DNA from: an uncultured Succinivibrio sp.
GTDB lineage: Bacteria; Pseudomonadota; Gammaproteobacteria; Enterobacterales; Succinivibrionaceae
Assembly: GCA_900767695.1 (NCBI GenBank)
Contig: CAAGAC010000057.1
Span: 1-8,527, forward strand
Length of the DNA: 8,527 nucleotides
Direction: 5' to 3'
The notes under the pieces were generated by a model, which saw only the letters and a program-made list of their open reading frames with translations, was not told where the DNA came from and made no database searches. A program made the position numbers and the translations under genes. Below are positions 1-7,026 of this stretch, one piece after another. The first letter of the stretch is position 1. Each line of letters starts with the position of its first letter.

Positions 1-368
1 GTCCCCGTCCCAACGTCTCCGAGGTCATGAACCTCATCGGCGAGGTCAAGGATCGCGACTGCATCATCGTCGACGACATCGTCGACACCGCCGGCACCCT
101 CTGCAAGGCCGCCGCGGCGCTCAAGGAGCGCGGCGCCAAGAGCGTCTACGCCTACATCACCCACCCGGTGCTCTCAGGCCCCGCCTACGACAACATCTCC
201 AAGTCGGTCATCGACCAGATGGTCGTTTCCGACACCATCCCGGCAAGCGAGCAGTTCCTCAAGCTCAAGAACTTCAAGGTCCTGACCCTCGCCCCGATGC
301 TCGCCGAGGCCATCAGGCGCATCAGCAACGAGGAGTCGATCTCCTCGATGTTCCAAAGCTCGCTCTAA
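1..368 (+). CDS. prs: Ribose-phosphate pyrophosphokinase, C-terminal part (5' end outside window)
   Basis: This is the C-terminal third of PRPP synthetase, the cytoplasmic enzyme that makes phosphoribosyl pyrophosphate from ribose 5-phosphate and ATP for nucleotide, His, Trp and NAD synthesis. The frame is open from the first base (codons start at position 3), so the ATG at 27 is internal. It reads NVSEVMNLIGEVKDRDC, then the PRPP-binding loop VDDIVDTAGTL, then KERGAKSVYAYITHPVLSG, and ends LAEAIRRISNEESISSMF plus a short tail. All of these match the bacterial Prs core in order. About 120 of the usual ~315 residues are present. The loop has DTAGT where E. coli has DTGGT, a common variation. 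Stop is TAA, followed by an intrinsic terminator, so prs ends its transcription unit here. Confidence 0.97.
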   Translation, partial: PRPNVSEVMNLIGEVKDRDCIIVDDIVDTAGTLCKAAAALKERGAKSVYAYITHPVLSGPAYDNISKSVIDQMVVSDTIPASEQFLKLKNFKVLTLAPMLAEAIRRISNEESISSMFQSSL

Positions 369-388
369 TAGGGAGCGATCCTTTAAGG

Positions 389-417
389 AAGCGGGCCGAC
401 GGCCCGCTTTCCTGTTT
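389..417 (+). terminator. Rho-independent terminator of prs
   Basis: A perfect stem AAGCGGGCC / GGCCCGCTT (389-397 with 401-409) has a GAC loop and is followed by TCCTGTTTT. It lies 20 bases after the prs stop. Between it and the next gene (up to 618) I see no gene, only a short GC-rich spacer with a weak CGCC-TTC-GGCG hairpin near 527-537. Confidence 0.9.
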
Positions 418-591
418 TCAGGGTGGCATTGCCGGCTTTGCCGCCATCCACTGCCCAGTCGCCACGCGCCCTCCATCCTTCCTGCTCCTCAGACCCCATT
501 AGCGCCGCCCTGCCCCGAGGTTTTTGCCGCCTTCGGCGCAATTTTTCCCGAAAAGCGCTTCAAAGCCTCAATTTGCGCCGCTTCGCCACCG

Positions 592-604
592 TTATTCTGA
601 ATAA
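592..604. promoter_or_regulatory. Perfect 6-bp inverted repeat directly upstream of an RBS
   Basis: TTATTC-T-GAATAA is an exact palindrome around one T, abutting the Shine-Dalgarno sequence of the metalloprotease-like gene. It could be an operator, or the TATTCT part could act as a -10 box. No convincing -35 box sits at 16-18 bases upstream, so the role is uncertain. Confidence 0.35.
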
Positions 605-611
605 GGGGAGG
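605..611 (+). promoter_or_regulatory. Ribosome binding site GGGGAGG that selects the second ATG
   Basis: GGGGAGG ends one base before the ATG at 613, too close to serve it. It lies seven bases before the in-frame ATG at 619, which is normal spacing. The start at 619 (MSSINSVG) is therefore preferred over 613 (MPMSSINSVG). Confidence 0.75.
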
Positions 612-618
612 AATGCCC

Positions 619-1725
619 ATGTCAAGCATCAATTCAGTCGGAAACGATCAGGGCCTTGCTGGACTGCAGCAGCAGCTTGCATCGTCGCAGGCGGTCGGAG
701 TCCAGAACATCAAGCCTGAGACCAGGCGAAACGAGACCATCGACGCGGCTCCCGAGGTCGAGCACGCCCAGTCGCAGCACCAGGACGAGCAGTACTCGCA
801 CGTGCGCTACATCGCAAGGAACGCCTTCATGACCGGATCTGGAAGCGGCACAGCGTCGCTCCACTCCGATTCCGACAGCGGCGGCTATATCTCAAAGAAG
901 CCCGAGACCCAGGCCTCGTCGTCGCAGCAGCCATCCGGCACCCCGGGATCAACTGGCGCCGACGAGGCGTCGGGAGCCAGCGGCACTGCCCAGGATGACG
1001 GCAGCTCCAGGAAGACTGGCTCGACCACCAGCAGCGGCGAGCAGCTCACCGATGCCGAGCAGGAGCAGGTCAAGGAGCTCAAGGATCGGGACACCGAGGT
1101 GCGCCAGCACGAGCAGGCCCACCAGAGCGCTGGCGGCCAGTACGCCAGCTCCCCTTCCTACGACTACCAGACCGGCCCTGACGGCAACCGCTACGCCATT
1201 GGCGGACACGTCGACATCGACGTCTCCGAGGAGAGCACCCCGGACAAGACCATCCAGAAGATGCAGCAGGTGATCCAGGCCGCCCACGCGCCTGCCGATC
1301 CTTCTGGGCAGGATCTGAGGGTGGCGGCCGAGGCACAGCAGACCCTGGCCAATGCCCAGGCCGAGAAGATGGAGGAGTCCAGTTCTTCAGGCGACGAGGG
1401 CGGCGATGAAGCCGAAGGAAGCGGCGGCTCGGAGTCCCAGGACGCGCAGGCAGCGCAGGGATCCCAGGACAGCCAGGATGCGGCTTCAACCACTTCAGCC
1501 TCTGGACCTACCAGCACTTCCGGTACGACCGCTTCAGACAGCTCTGCCAAGTCCTCAAGGCAGGAGAGCGGCTCCAGCTCCGATGGCAGCGCCGCCGCAG
1601 CGTCCCGGAACGCCTCCGGCAGCAAGGCAAGCGTCCCGCAGGCTCCAAGGAGCCTCTCGGACGGCTCCTCGATCACCGGCAACGACTCCTCTGCAACCGC
1701 CAACCCGGAGTACGTACAGTTCTAG
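619..1725 (+). CDS. SprA-related putative metalloprotease (CJM1_0395-type), serine-rich tails
   Basis: The encoded protein has 368 residues. Residues below are numbered from the upstream ATG at 613; subtract two for the start at 619. The centre, about 143-252, carries the SprA-related family signature: LKDRDTEVRQHEQAH, then GGQYASSPSYDYQTGPDGNRYAIGG, then TIQKMQQVIQAAHAPADPS and a Q/A-rich helix. HEQAH (166-170) is an HExxH motif, which could bind zinc, but proteolysis is a family-level guess and no substrate is known. The flanks (about 75-140 and 254-360) are low-complexity Ser/Gly/Asp/Gln-rich and probably disordered. There is no signal peptide or membrane segment. The family pattern as I recall it has Glu after YAxGG, whereas this protein reads YAIGGHVDIDV. 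The gene stands alone between two terminators. The start follows the RBS at 605-611 and the stop is TAG. Confidence 0.85.
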   Translation: MSSINSVGNDQGLAGLQQQLASSQAVGVQNIKPETRRNETIDAAPEVEHAQSQHQDEQYSHVRYIARNAFMTGSGSGTASLHSDSDSGGYISKKPETQASSSQQPSGTPGSTGADEASGASGTAQDDGSSRKTGSTTSSGEQLTDAEQEQVKELKDRDTEVRQHEQAHQSAGGQYASSPSYDYQTGPDGNRYAIGGHVDIDVSEESTPDKTIQKMQQVIQAAHAPADPSGQDLRVAAEAQQTLANAQAEKMEESSSSGDEGGDEAEGSGGSESQDAQAAQGSQDSQDAASTTSASGPTSTSGTTASDSSAKSSRQESGSSSDGSAAAASRNASGSKASVPQAPRSLSDGSSITGNDSSATANPEYVQF

Positions 1726-1752
1726 AAAGCCTAGGGCGTCCTCCCCCTGATG

Positions 1753-1783
1753 AAAGCGCGATCCACCGGATCGCGCTTTTTTT
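1753..1783 (+). terminator. Strong intrinsic terminator
   Basis: A perfect 12-bp stem AAAGCGCGATCC / GGATCGCGCTTT (1753-1764 with 1768-1779) has an ACC loop and runs into seven T (1777-1783). It terminates the metalloprotease-like gene 27 bases after its stop. The A-run on the left arm is short, so action on the minus strand is less likely. Confidence 0.95.
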
Positions 1784-1874
1784 CTGGCTTCCTCCCCAGT
1801 TGCCCTGCCATGCCGCGCGCCGCACCGGCGCACAGGCATCCTCTGAACGAGAACGCACCTGAATGATGCAGTTT

Positions 1875-1903
1875 TTGGCTTTGATCGCACCGCGCGTTAA
1901 AAT
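1875..1903 (+). promoter_or_regulatory. Candidate sigma-70 promoter of the NhaC-type gene
   Basis: TTGGCT (1875-1880) and TAAAAT (1898-1903) are separated by 17 bases, giving 4/6 and 5/6 matches to the consensus boxes. Transcription would start near 1910, leaving a leader of about 65 bases before the ATG at 1977. Confidence 0.55.
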
Positions 1904-1921
1904 TTGGCTTGAAAATTTGGC
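1899..1921. repeat. Direct repeat AAAATTTGGC x2 at 13-base period
   Basis: Two exact copies of AAAATTTGGC lie at 1899-1908 and 1912-1921, overlapping the candidate -10 box and start site. This position suits a tandem regulator site, although simple AT-rich promoter composition could also explain it. Confidence 0.5.
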
Positions 1922-1942
1922 GTTCGCACTAAAAGCGAGCGC
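1920..1942 (+). promoter_or_regulatory. 5' leader hairpin before the NhaC-type gene
   Basis: GCGTTCGC (1920-1927) pairs along its full length with GCGAGCGC (1935-1942), with one G-U pair and a 7-base ACTAAAA loop. There is no T-run after it, so it is not a terminator. It could be a DNA operator or an mRNA stability/translation element. The Shine-Dalgarno AGGAAG lies downstream at 1965-1970. Confidence 0.4.
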
Positions 1943-1976
1943 TTAACTGAAGTCTCAGAACCAAAGGAAGCAAATC

Positions 1977-3545
1977 ATGGATCCCATCAACGCAGGATGG
2001 CTGTCAATCCTGCCCCCGGTGATTGCGGCCGTGCTCGCGCTGGCCACAAAGGAGGTCTTCTCCTCCCTCATCATCGGCATCCTGGCCGGAACCTGCATCT
2101 ACACCGTCGGCACCGACGGCAACATCGTGGTCGGCACTGTTGAGAACGCCTTCAAGGTGCTCGCCAACAAGTTCGACATCAACATCGTGCTCTTCTGCTC
2201 GCTCCTGGGATCGCTCGTCTACGTGATCACGCTGGCAGGCGGAACCAGGGCCTACGGCAAGTGGGCCACCGGCCACATCAAGGATCGCCGCGCCGCGATG
2301 ATCTCGACCTCGGTGCTCGGCGCCTTCATCTTCATCGACGACTACTTCAACTGCCTGACCGTCGGCACCGTGATGCGCCCCATCACCGACGCCTACAGGA
2401 TCTCCCGCGAGAAGCTGGCGTACATCATCGACGCCACCGCAGCCCCGATCTGCATCATCGCCCCGATCTCCTCCTGGGCCGCCGCCGTGGGCTCCAACCT
2501 CAAGGACACCAAGGCCTTCTCCTCGGAGATGGGCGCCTTCGTCGCCACCATCCCCTGGAACTTCTACGCCCTGCTGTGCATCTCCCTGGTGCTCATCCTC
2601 TCCTTCGTGAAGCTCGACTTCGGGCCGATGCTCAAGGCCGAGGAGCGCGCCATCAGGGGCGACGTCTCAGATCACGACGATCTCAAGTCCGACTCTGGCA
2701 GCCGCGACATCGACGTCAAGGCCAACGGCACTGTCTGGGACATGATCGTGCCGATCGTCTCGCTGATCATCTTCGCAACTCTGGCGCTACTCTACGTCGG
2801 CGGCTACTGGGGCGATGACGAGGCCTATCACACCATCGGCGCTGCGTTCGGCAACACCGACGCGGGCCCTGCCCTGGTGCTGGGCGTCTTCGCGGCGCTC
2901 GTGGTCGCGCTCGTGATGTTCGTCGGCCGCAGGCTCATGGGCCTCAAGACCTTCATGGACGGCATGCTCCGCGGCGTGCAGACCATGGTGCCTGCCTGCA
3001 TGATCCTGACCCTGGCCTGGACCATCTCCGGCGTCTGCCGCGATCTGCTCCAGACCCAGGTCTTCATATCCGAGGTCGTCAAGAACGACACCGGCTTCCT
3101 CGCGGCGGTCCTCCCTGCGGTGATCTTCGCGATCGCAAGCTTCCTCTCGTTCTCCACCGGCACCGCCTGGGGCACCTTCGGCATCCTGATCCCGATCGTG
3201 GTCACCGTGGCGCAGGCCATCAACCCGTCCTCGCAGGATCTCATCGTGATCACCCTGTCGGCCACCCTGGCAGGCTCGGTGTTCGGCGACCACTGCTCGC
3301 CCATATCCGACACCACCATCCTCTCGTCGGCAGGCGCCGGCTGCGTGCACATCGACCACGTCTACACCCAGCTGCCCTACGCCCTGCTGACCGCCATCTG
3401 CGCCTTCATCGGCTACATCATCGCAGGCCTCACCTACAGCCTGCCGCTGAGCCTGGGCACCGCATTCGTGCTGCTCATTGCCGCAGTGTACGTGATGCAC
3501 CGCCGCAACATCAGCGCCGAGAAGAAGGCCGCCGCGCAGGCCTGA
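1977..3545 (+). CDS. NhaC-family Na+/H+ antiporter-like carrier
   Basis: The encoded protein is a 522-residue multi-span inner-membrane protein of the NhaC (ion transporter superfamily) type, expected to exchange Na+ for H+ or a coupled organic anion. The family also includes malate/lactate antiporters, so the exact substrate is open. Hydrophobic segments fill both halves and are separated by a charged loop at about 217-250. Conserved stretches are DDYFNCLTVGTVMRPITD (121-138), IDATAAPICIIAPISSW (151-167), STGTAWGTFGILIP (393-406) and GDHCSPISDTTILSSAG (437-453). The last two are typical NhaC-family signatures. The C-terminus is short and basic (MHRRNISAEKK). The start is ATG with AGGAAG six bases upstream. 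The gene has its own promoter and terminator and is not in an operon. Length and motif order look complete. Confidence 0.9.
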   Translation: MDPINAGWLSILPPVIAAVLALATKEVFSSLIIGILAGTCIYTVGTDGNIVVGTVENAFKVLANKFDINIVLFCSLLGSLVYVITLAGGTRAYGKWATGHIKDRRAAMISTSVLGAFIFIDDYFNCLTVGTVMRPITDAYRISREKLAYIIDATAAPICIIAPISSWAAAVGSNLKDTKAFSSEMGAFVATIPWNFYALLCISLVLILSFVKLDFGPMLKAEERAIRGDVSDHDDLKSDSGSRDIDVKANGTVWDMIVPIVSLIIFATLALLYVGGYWGDDEAYHTIGAAFGNTDAGPALVLGVFAALVVALVMFVGRRLMGLKTFMDGMLRGVQTMVPACMILTLAWTISGVCRDLLQTQVFISEVVKNDTGFLAAVLPAVIFAIASFLSFSTGTAWGTFGILIPIVVTVAQAINPSSQDLIVITLSATLAGSVFGDHCSPISDTTILSSAGAGCVHIDHVYTQLPYALLTAICAFIGYIIAGLTYSLPLSLGTAFVLLIAAVYVMHRRNISAEKKAAAQA

Positions 3546-3562
3546 GCCTGAAGCAGGCATTC

Positions 3563-3596
3563 AAAAAGCCCTTCCGGGAGACCGGGAGGGCTTTTT
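3563..3596. terminator. Bidirectional intrinsic terminator between convergent genes
   Basis: AAAAAGCCCTTCCGG (3563-3577) pairs with CCGGGAGGGCTTTTT (3582-3596) around a GAGA loop with a single T-G wobble. The T-run on the right serves the NhaC-type gene. The A-run on the left gives a U-run on the minus strand, serving the convergent operon that ends at 3668. Confidence 0.93.
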
Positions 3597-3667
3597 ACAT
3601 TCTCGCCGCTTTATTTTGCTTGGAAGACAGGCGCGCCTGCCAGTCGCCGTAGCCTTGCGCCATGGCC

Positions 3668-5038
3668 TTACGGATTGCCGCCGGCCTTGGGATCCTGCCC
3701 CTGCGCGGCATCAGCCTGAGGCTCGCCGCCGGTCTTGCCTTCGACAAGGGAGATGGCCTTGCTGCAGAGGGCGGCGACGCCCTCCTTGCAGGCAGACGCG
3801 CCTGGAACGACGCAATAGGAGGCCAGGCTGCCGCAGAGGATGCCCATAAGCGCCAGAAGCGAAAGCCCGCCTCCGAACACGCGATGAAATCTCCGTAGGG
3901 GCTTGTTGGAGTTCCTGACCTCGGGGATGACCATGAGCTTCCTCAGGTGGTCGAAGGGCTTGAGGATCCACCAGATGGGGACGAGGCTTGCGGCAATTGC
4001 AAGCAGGCAAAGTAGAGCGCCCAGGGCCGCCTTGAGGGCGTGGACGTTCAGGCTGTCCTCGAAAAGCCGCTCCATTGAGCCGAAGGCGCACAGCGCCAGA
4101 GGGATGAAGGCAAGCGCCCACGCCGTCTTGCACTTGTCAGGCGAGAGTCGGTGCATGGTCCTGACAATGCCTGAGCAGATGGCCGAGGCCAGCTGCTCCG
4201 TGATGCAGTAATTCACCTGGCGGTCGAAATACGCCTTGGCCGCATCGTAGCGGCTGTCGTCGTCCTTCTCGCAGGTGGCGACCAACACGACCTTCCACAT
4301 CGAGGGGTATTCCCTGATGAAGGACGAGAGGATCCGCGCAAGCCTGGCCTCCCTGGGCCTCCTTGCGACATAGCGGTGCTTCTCGTCGATGCGGATGAGC
4401 TTCTTGCGGTACTTCAAGAACAGATCGTCGAAGATGATCGGAAGGTCGAAGGCAAAGACGGGATCGCCAAAGCCGCTTATCTCGTACTTCCTCCTGCCGA
4501 CGCTGATGACCGACTTGGTGACGTGGCCCGAGGCGCGGTAGGTCAGGAGCACATAGGTGGAATCCTGCGACTCCTCGCGCTTGACTAGCTCGAACTTCAA
4601 ATGGCTTGCGGCAAAGGCTGCCGAGCCACGGTTCAGGCAGCGGTTGAAGCTCCCAGGATCGACTGCAAGATCGGTGGTGAAACTGCGCTCGGCGCTGGCT
4701 ATGGGCGTGATCGAGCAGATGCGGGTGATGGTTCCAGTCGCGCCGCAGCGCCGGCAGTCCTTCCTGCCTGAGCCGCCGCATGACTGGCACGCCCCGGGAG
4801 CCGAGGCACCCGGGGCCTTGCCCGTCCCGGCGCACTGCCTGCACTGGACGCGGCCCCTGCCGACGCAGTCCGGACACTGCTCGGCCAGGCTGTAGGTCCT
4901 CTCTTTCGTATCGAAGGCCATGCCGTCCCTGGCAGCAATCATGTTGTCCATGACTTTTTCAGGATCAAGCAGCACCGTCACCAGGTTCAGATGCAGGATC
5001 TGGTTGAACTTGCAGTAGCGCTTGTAGTTCTCAACCAC
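3668..5038 (-). CDS. DnaJ-type zinc-finger membrane protein (no J domain); N-terminus cut by in-frame TAG
   Basis: The frame has 456 codons from GTG at 5038. Four CxxCxGxG-like units form a DnaJ-type cysteine-rich domain: CPDCVGRG (55-62), CRQCAGTG (66-73), CQSCGGSG (84-91) and CRRCGATG (95-102), enough to bind two zinc ions. No HPD-containing J domain is present, so it is not a canonical DnaJ. A mixed soluble region (about 115-300) follows, then three hydrophobic segments near 306-320, 334-358 and 387-410 and a polar tail, suggesting an inner-membrane protein with a cytoplasmic zinc domain. The start is doubtful. No Shine-Dalgarno precedes the GTG, and codons with the same usage (RSRHEYDQ) continue upstream to a TAG at 5063-5065, beyond which the same frame stays open to ATG 5308. 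The true gene may therefore be one 546-residue protein interrupted by amber. Function is unknown. It is last in a three- or four-gene minus-strand operon; stop is TAA. Confidence 0.75.
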   Translation of the reverse strand: MVENYKRYCKFNQILHLNLVTVLLDPEKVMDNMIAARDGMAFDTKERTYSLAEQCPDCVGRGRVQCRQCAGTGKAPGASAPGACQSCGGSGRKDCRRCGATGTITRICSITPIASAERSFTTDLAVDPGSFNRCLNRGSAAFAASHLKFELVKREESQDSTYVLLTYRASGHVTKSVISVGRRKYEISGFGDPVFAFDLPIIFDDLFLKYRKKLIRIDEKHRYVARRPREARLARILSSFIREYPSMWKVVLVATCEKDDDSRYDAAKAYFDRQVNYCITEQLASAICSGIVRTMHRLSPDKCKTAWALAFIPLALCAFGSMERLFEDSLNVHALKAALGALLCLLAIAASLVPIWWILKPFDHLRKLMVIPEVRNSNKPLRRFHRVFGGGLSLLALMGILCGSLASYCVVPGASACKEGVAALCSKAISLVEGKTGGEPQADAAQGQDPKAGGNP

Positions 5039-5062
5039 CTGGTCGTATTCATGACGGCTGCG

Positions 5063-5308
5063 CTAGACCTCGCCCTTGGGATGCGACCCGGGCTGCTCTT
5101 CCTTCTCGACCAGAGGATCGAAGCTCCACTTGATCCTCATGGTGAGGTTGAAGGGAGCTGAACTGGTTTTAAGCGTTCTGACCTGAGGGGGACGGGGGCA
5201 GACATTCCTGAGCGTCTCCTCCACGGTCTTCTGCATCTGCGCGGCAGCCTTCTTCTCGTCAAAGCCGTCGGCTGCGACGGCTTCAAGCCCGTTGCCAGCA
5301 AAGCTCAT
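5063..5308 (-). CDS. 81-codon ORF, probable N-terminal part of the DnaJ-zinc-finger protein, ends at in-frame TAG
   Basis: The ORF starts at ATG 5308 with AGGCGG six bases upstream (5315-5320), a better initiation site than the GTG at 5038. It encodes a soluble, charged stretch without signal peptide or membrane segment (MSFAGNGLEAVAADGFDEKK, later NLTMRIKWSFDPLVEKEE). It ends at TAG in exactly the frame of the downstream zinc-finger ORF, nine codons before that ORF's GTG. Either it is a separate small protein, or it is the front of one gene split by a nonsense codon. I favour the second because of frame, codon use and the missing RBS downstream. It lies 38 bases after the Rossmann-protein gene, in the same operon. 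I recognise no family. Confidence 0.6.
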   Translation of the reverse strand: MSFAGNGLEAVAADGFDEKKAAAQMQKTVEETLRNVCPRPPQVRTLKTSSAPFNLTMRIKWSFDPLVEKEEQPGSHPKGEV

Positions 5309-5346
5309 GATGATCCGCCTGATGTCTGGTGAAAGGATCCCCGAGG

Positions 5347-5982
5347 CTAAAGGGCACGGACTGAGACCGTGGAGAAGGATCTGAGGCCGCGCAGCAACAG
5401 CTCGACGCAGGCGCGGGCGAAGTCTGCGCCGCTGATGCGGCTGCTGCCGTCAACCCCCATAGGGAGCACGTCGTCCCCGAAGGTGAAGCGCCCGGTGGCC
5501 GGGGCGTCGGGATCGAGGATGAGCGGCGGGCACAGCAGCGTCCAGTTGAACGAGCGCTCCGAGCGCAGGCGCCTCGAGGCGGTGGCGCACAGCCTCAGGG
5601 CCTGCTCGTGACCTCCCTGTGTCATGCAGCAGTCGTCGGTGACCATCGCGGTCCTGCTCAGGTCCGAGTAGAGCGACGAGGTCGAGCCGACCACCAGCAC
5701 TCCCGTCCCGCTTTCCCCTGCCAGCGCGCCGATGCGCCACAGCGGCAGATCGTCCGAGCTGTACCTGCCGATGCGCGGGAAGGACTCGGCGTCGACCACC
5801 GCGTGCATGCCCTCGAGATCGGCCTTCTCAAGATCCCTGAAGTCCTTGATGATGACAGGGCCGCTGCCGGGCATCACCGAGGGATCGGAGACCACCGAGG
5901 TGACCGATATGCCCTTCTTCTCGGCCTCGGCCACGATCCTCATGCCGGGCTCGCCGGCTGCTCCAACTACTGCGATCCTCAT
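5347..5982 (-). CDS. NAD(P)-binding Rossmann-fold protein (atypical SDR, YwnB-like)
   Basis: The encoded protein has 211 residues. The N-terminus MRIAVVGAAGEPG holds the dinucleotide-binding turn (G7, G10, G13) after the first beta strand. Later landmarks fit the small NAD(P)H-binding atypical short-chain dehydrogenase group: AVVDAESF (61-68), VLVVGSTSSLYSD (95-107), FNWTLLCPPLILDPDAPATG (145-164) and SRISGADFARACVELL (181-196). The YxxxK catalytic pair of classical SDRs is not evident, so it may sense or bind a nucleotide rather than catalyse a redox reaction; substrate unknown. The start is set at ATG 5982, not the longer frame to 6090, because the Rossmann strand begins there and the ATG overlaps the TGA of the upstream HNH gene as ATGA. 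That overlap indicates translational coupling. Stop is TAG. Confidence 0.85.
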   Translation of the reverse strand: MRIAVVGAAGEPGMRIVAEAEKKGISVTSVVSDPSVMPGSGPVIIKDFRDLEKADLEGMHAVVDAESFPRIGRYSSDDLPLWRIGALAGESGTGVLVVGSTSSLYSDLSRTAMVTDDCCMTQGGHEQALRLCATASRRLRSERSFNWTLLCPPLILDPDAPATGRFTFGDDVLPMGVDGSSRISGADFARACVELLLRGLRSFSTVSVRAL

Positions 5983-6989
5983 ATCGAAACCGTCCCCTGA
6001 TCCTCGTTGGCAGGCTTGACCGCGCCGAAGCGCAGCCAGTTCTCGAAGCGGCGCTCCTTGTGCCAGACGAGGTAGTCGCGCGAGGGCCACATCGCCTTGT
6101 CGTCGGGCATCAGGAGCTTCACCCCGTCGTACTTCATGTACTCGCGCCCGCCGGCGACGCTCAGATCCTTTGAGACTATGACCACGACCTCGCTGTCAGA
6201 GGCGTACTCGCAGGTGATGTAGCCCTGCGAGAAGAGGCGGTGGATGTCGGTGCGCATCACGATGCCGTTGCCTGGCCTGGTGAAGCGCTCGTCGTAGAAG
6301 GTCCTGATGTGCGCGACGTCGAGAAGCGGCTGGGTGCGGTCGCCGGTGACGGCGCAGCGGAAGTCGTATGCCTGCAGCATCTGCGTGAAGAACACCATCG
6401 AGTAGTCGCGGGCGTGCTTCTCGGCGGCCATGAGGTAGATCCCAGGCCACTCGTTGTTGAAGGTGCCCTGCCTGAGGTGCCTGGAGCGCCGCTCCATGGT
6501 GACGAGCGCGAGGAACCTGCCCTCGGGGCTGTCGAGCTGGAAGGAGGCCGTGCCGCCGGTCTCTATCCTTATCCCCAGCTCCTCGGGGATCGGGTACGAC
6601 TCGTGGCGGGAGAAGGCGAAGCAGCCGTTGAGAACGTTGGCGTACATCCTCTCGCCCTCGCGCCATCCTGCTGCCTGAAGCTGGGCGATGAAGTCCTTGT
6701 AGCTGTCCGCGCCGTTGTTGACGCCGTAGAGCTCCCAGGCCTTCGAGGGCTCGATGGTCCTGCTCGCGCAGTAGAAGCCGCCGCCGCAGATGAAGGTCCT
6801 GCCGCCGCGCTTTACCGTGAACATCACGAGCGCGCCGGGAAGCGGCGCGGGGCCGCCGTAGGATGAGGTCTCCGAAAGCGAGCTCCAGCAGTTGACGCTC
6901 TTGGAGCCGCTGACGATGTAGTGCGCCTTGATGGCCTGGTACCAGGGGTAGGGCACCCCGACGAGGAACACCTTCTCAGGAAGATCCAT
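5979..6989 (-). CDS. HNH endonuclease (HNH_2 type) with N-terminal PUA-like region
   Basis: The encoded protein has 336 residues. The C-terminal half carries an HNH_2 nuclease motif: CAVTGDRTQPLLDVAHI (C212, H227), then PGNGIVMRTDIHRLFSQGYI (N241, H250), followed by YLVWHKERRFENW. The His-Asn-His set is intact, so metal-dependent DNA cleavage is plausible. The N-terminal half (about 50-105, PLPGALVMFTVK, then ICGGGFYCASRTIEPSKAWE and YGVNNGADSYKDFI) resembles the PUA/EVE-like front of a widespread HNH family in which this region may read a base or a modified base. That function is inference. No methyltransferase is encoded beside it, so it need not be classical restriction. It is the first gene of the minus-strand operon, starting at ATG with AAGGAG five bases upstream (6995-7000). 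It ends in an ATGA overlap with the Rossmann gene. Confidence 0.88.
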   Translation of the reverse strand: MDLPEKVFLVGVPYPWYQAIKAHYIVSGSKSVNCWSSLSETSSYGGPAPLPGALVMFTVKRGGRTFICGGGFYCASRTIEPSKAWELYGVNNGADSYKDFIAQLQAAGWREGERMYANVLNGCFAFSRHESYPIPEELGIRIETGGTASFQLDSPEGRFLALVTMERRSRHLRQGTFNNEWPGIYLMAAEKHARDYSMVFFTQMLQAYDFRCAVTGDRTQPLLDVAHIRTFYDERFTRPGNGIVMRTDIHRLFSQGYITCEYASDSEVVVIVSKDLSVAGGREYMKYDGVKLLMPDDKAMWPSRDYLVWHKERRFENWLRFGAVKPANEDQGTVSI

Positions 6990-7009
6990 GTCCGCTCCTT
7001 ATATTCAGC

Positions 7010-7026
7010 GCGCGGCATCGCCGCGC
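7010..7026 (-). promoter_or_regulatory. Perfect hairpin just upstream of the HNH gene RBS
   Basis: GCGCGGC (7010-7016) and GCCGCGC (7020-7026) form a 7-bp perfect stem with a 3-base loop. In the minus-strand transcript it ends nine bases before AAGGAG (7000-6995). There is no U-run, so it is not a terminator. It may modulate ribosome access or mark an operator. Confidence 0.4.

Noticed and set aside
535..579. GGCGCAA / TTGCGCC inverted repeat (535-541 with 573-579)
   Set aside because: Seven base pairs across a 31-base loop in GC-rich intergenic DNA is weak, with no supporting element.
2787..3560. 257-codon minus-strand frame opposite the NhaC-type gene
   Set aside because: It is an Asp/His/Gly/Arg-rich antisense shadow of a clear membrane transporter gene.
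6240..6866. 208-codon plus-strand frame antisense to the HNH gene
   Set aside because: It is a shadow frame created by the G+C-rich third positions of the HNH gene. The HNH motifs on the minus strand are unambiguous.
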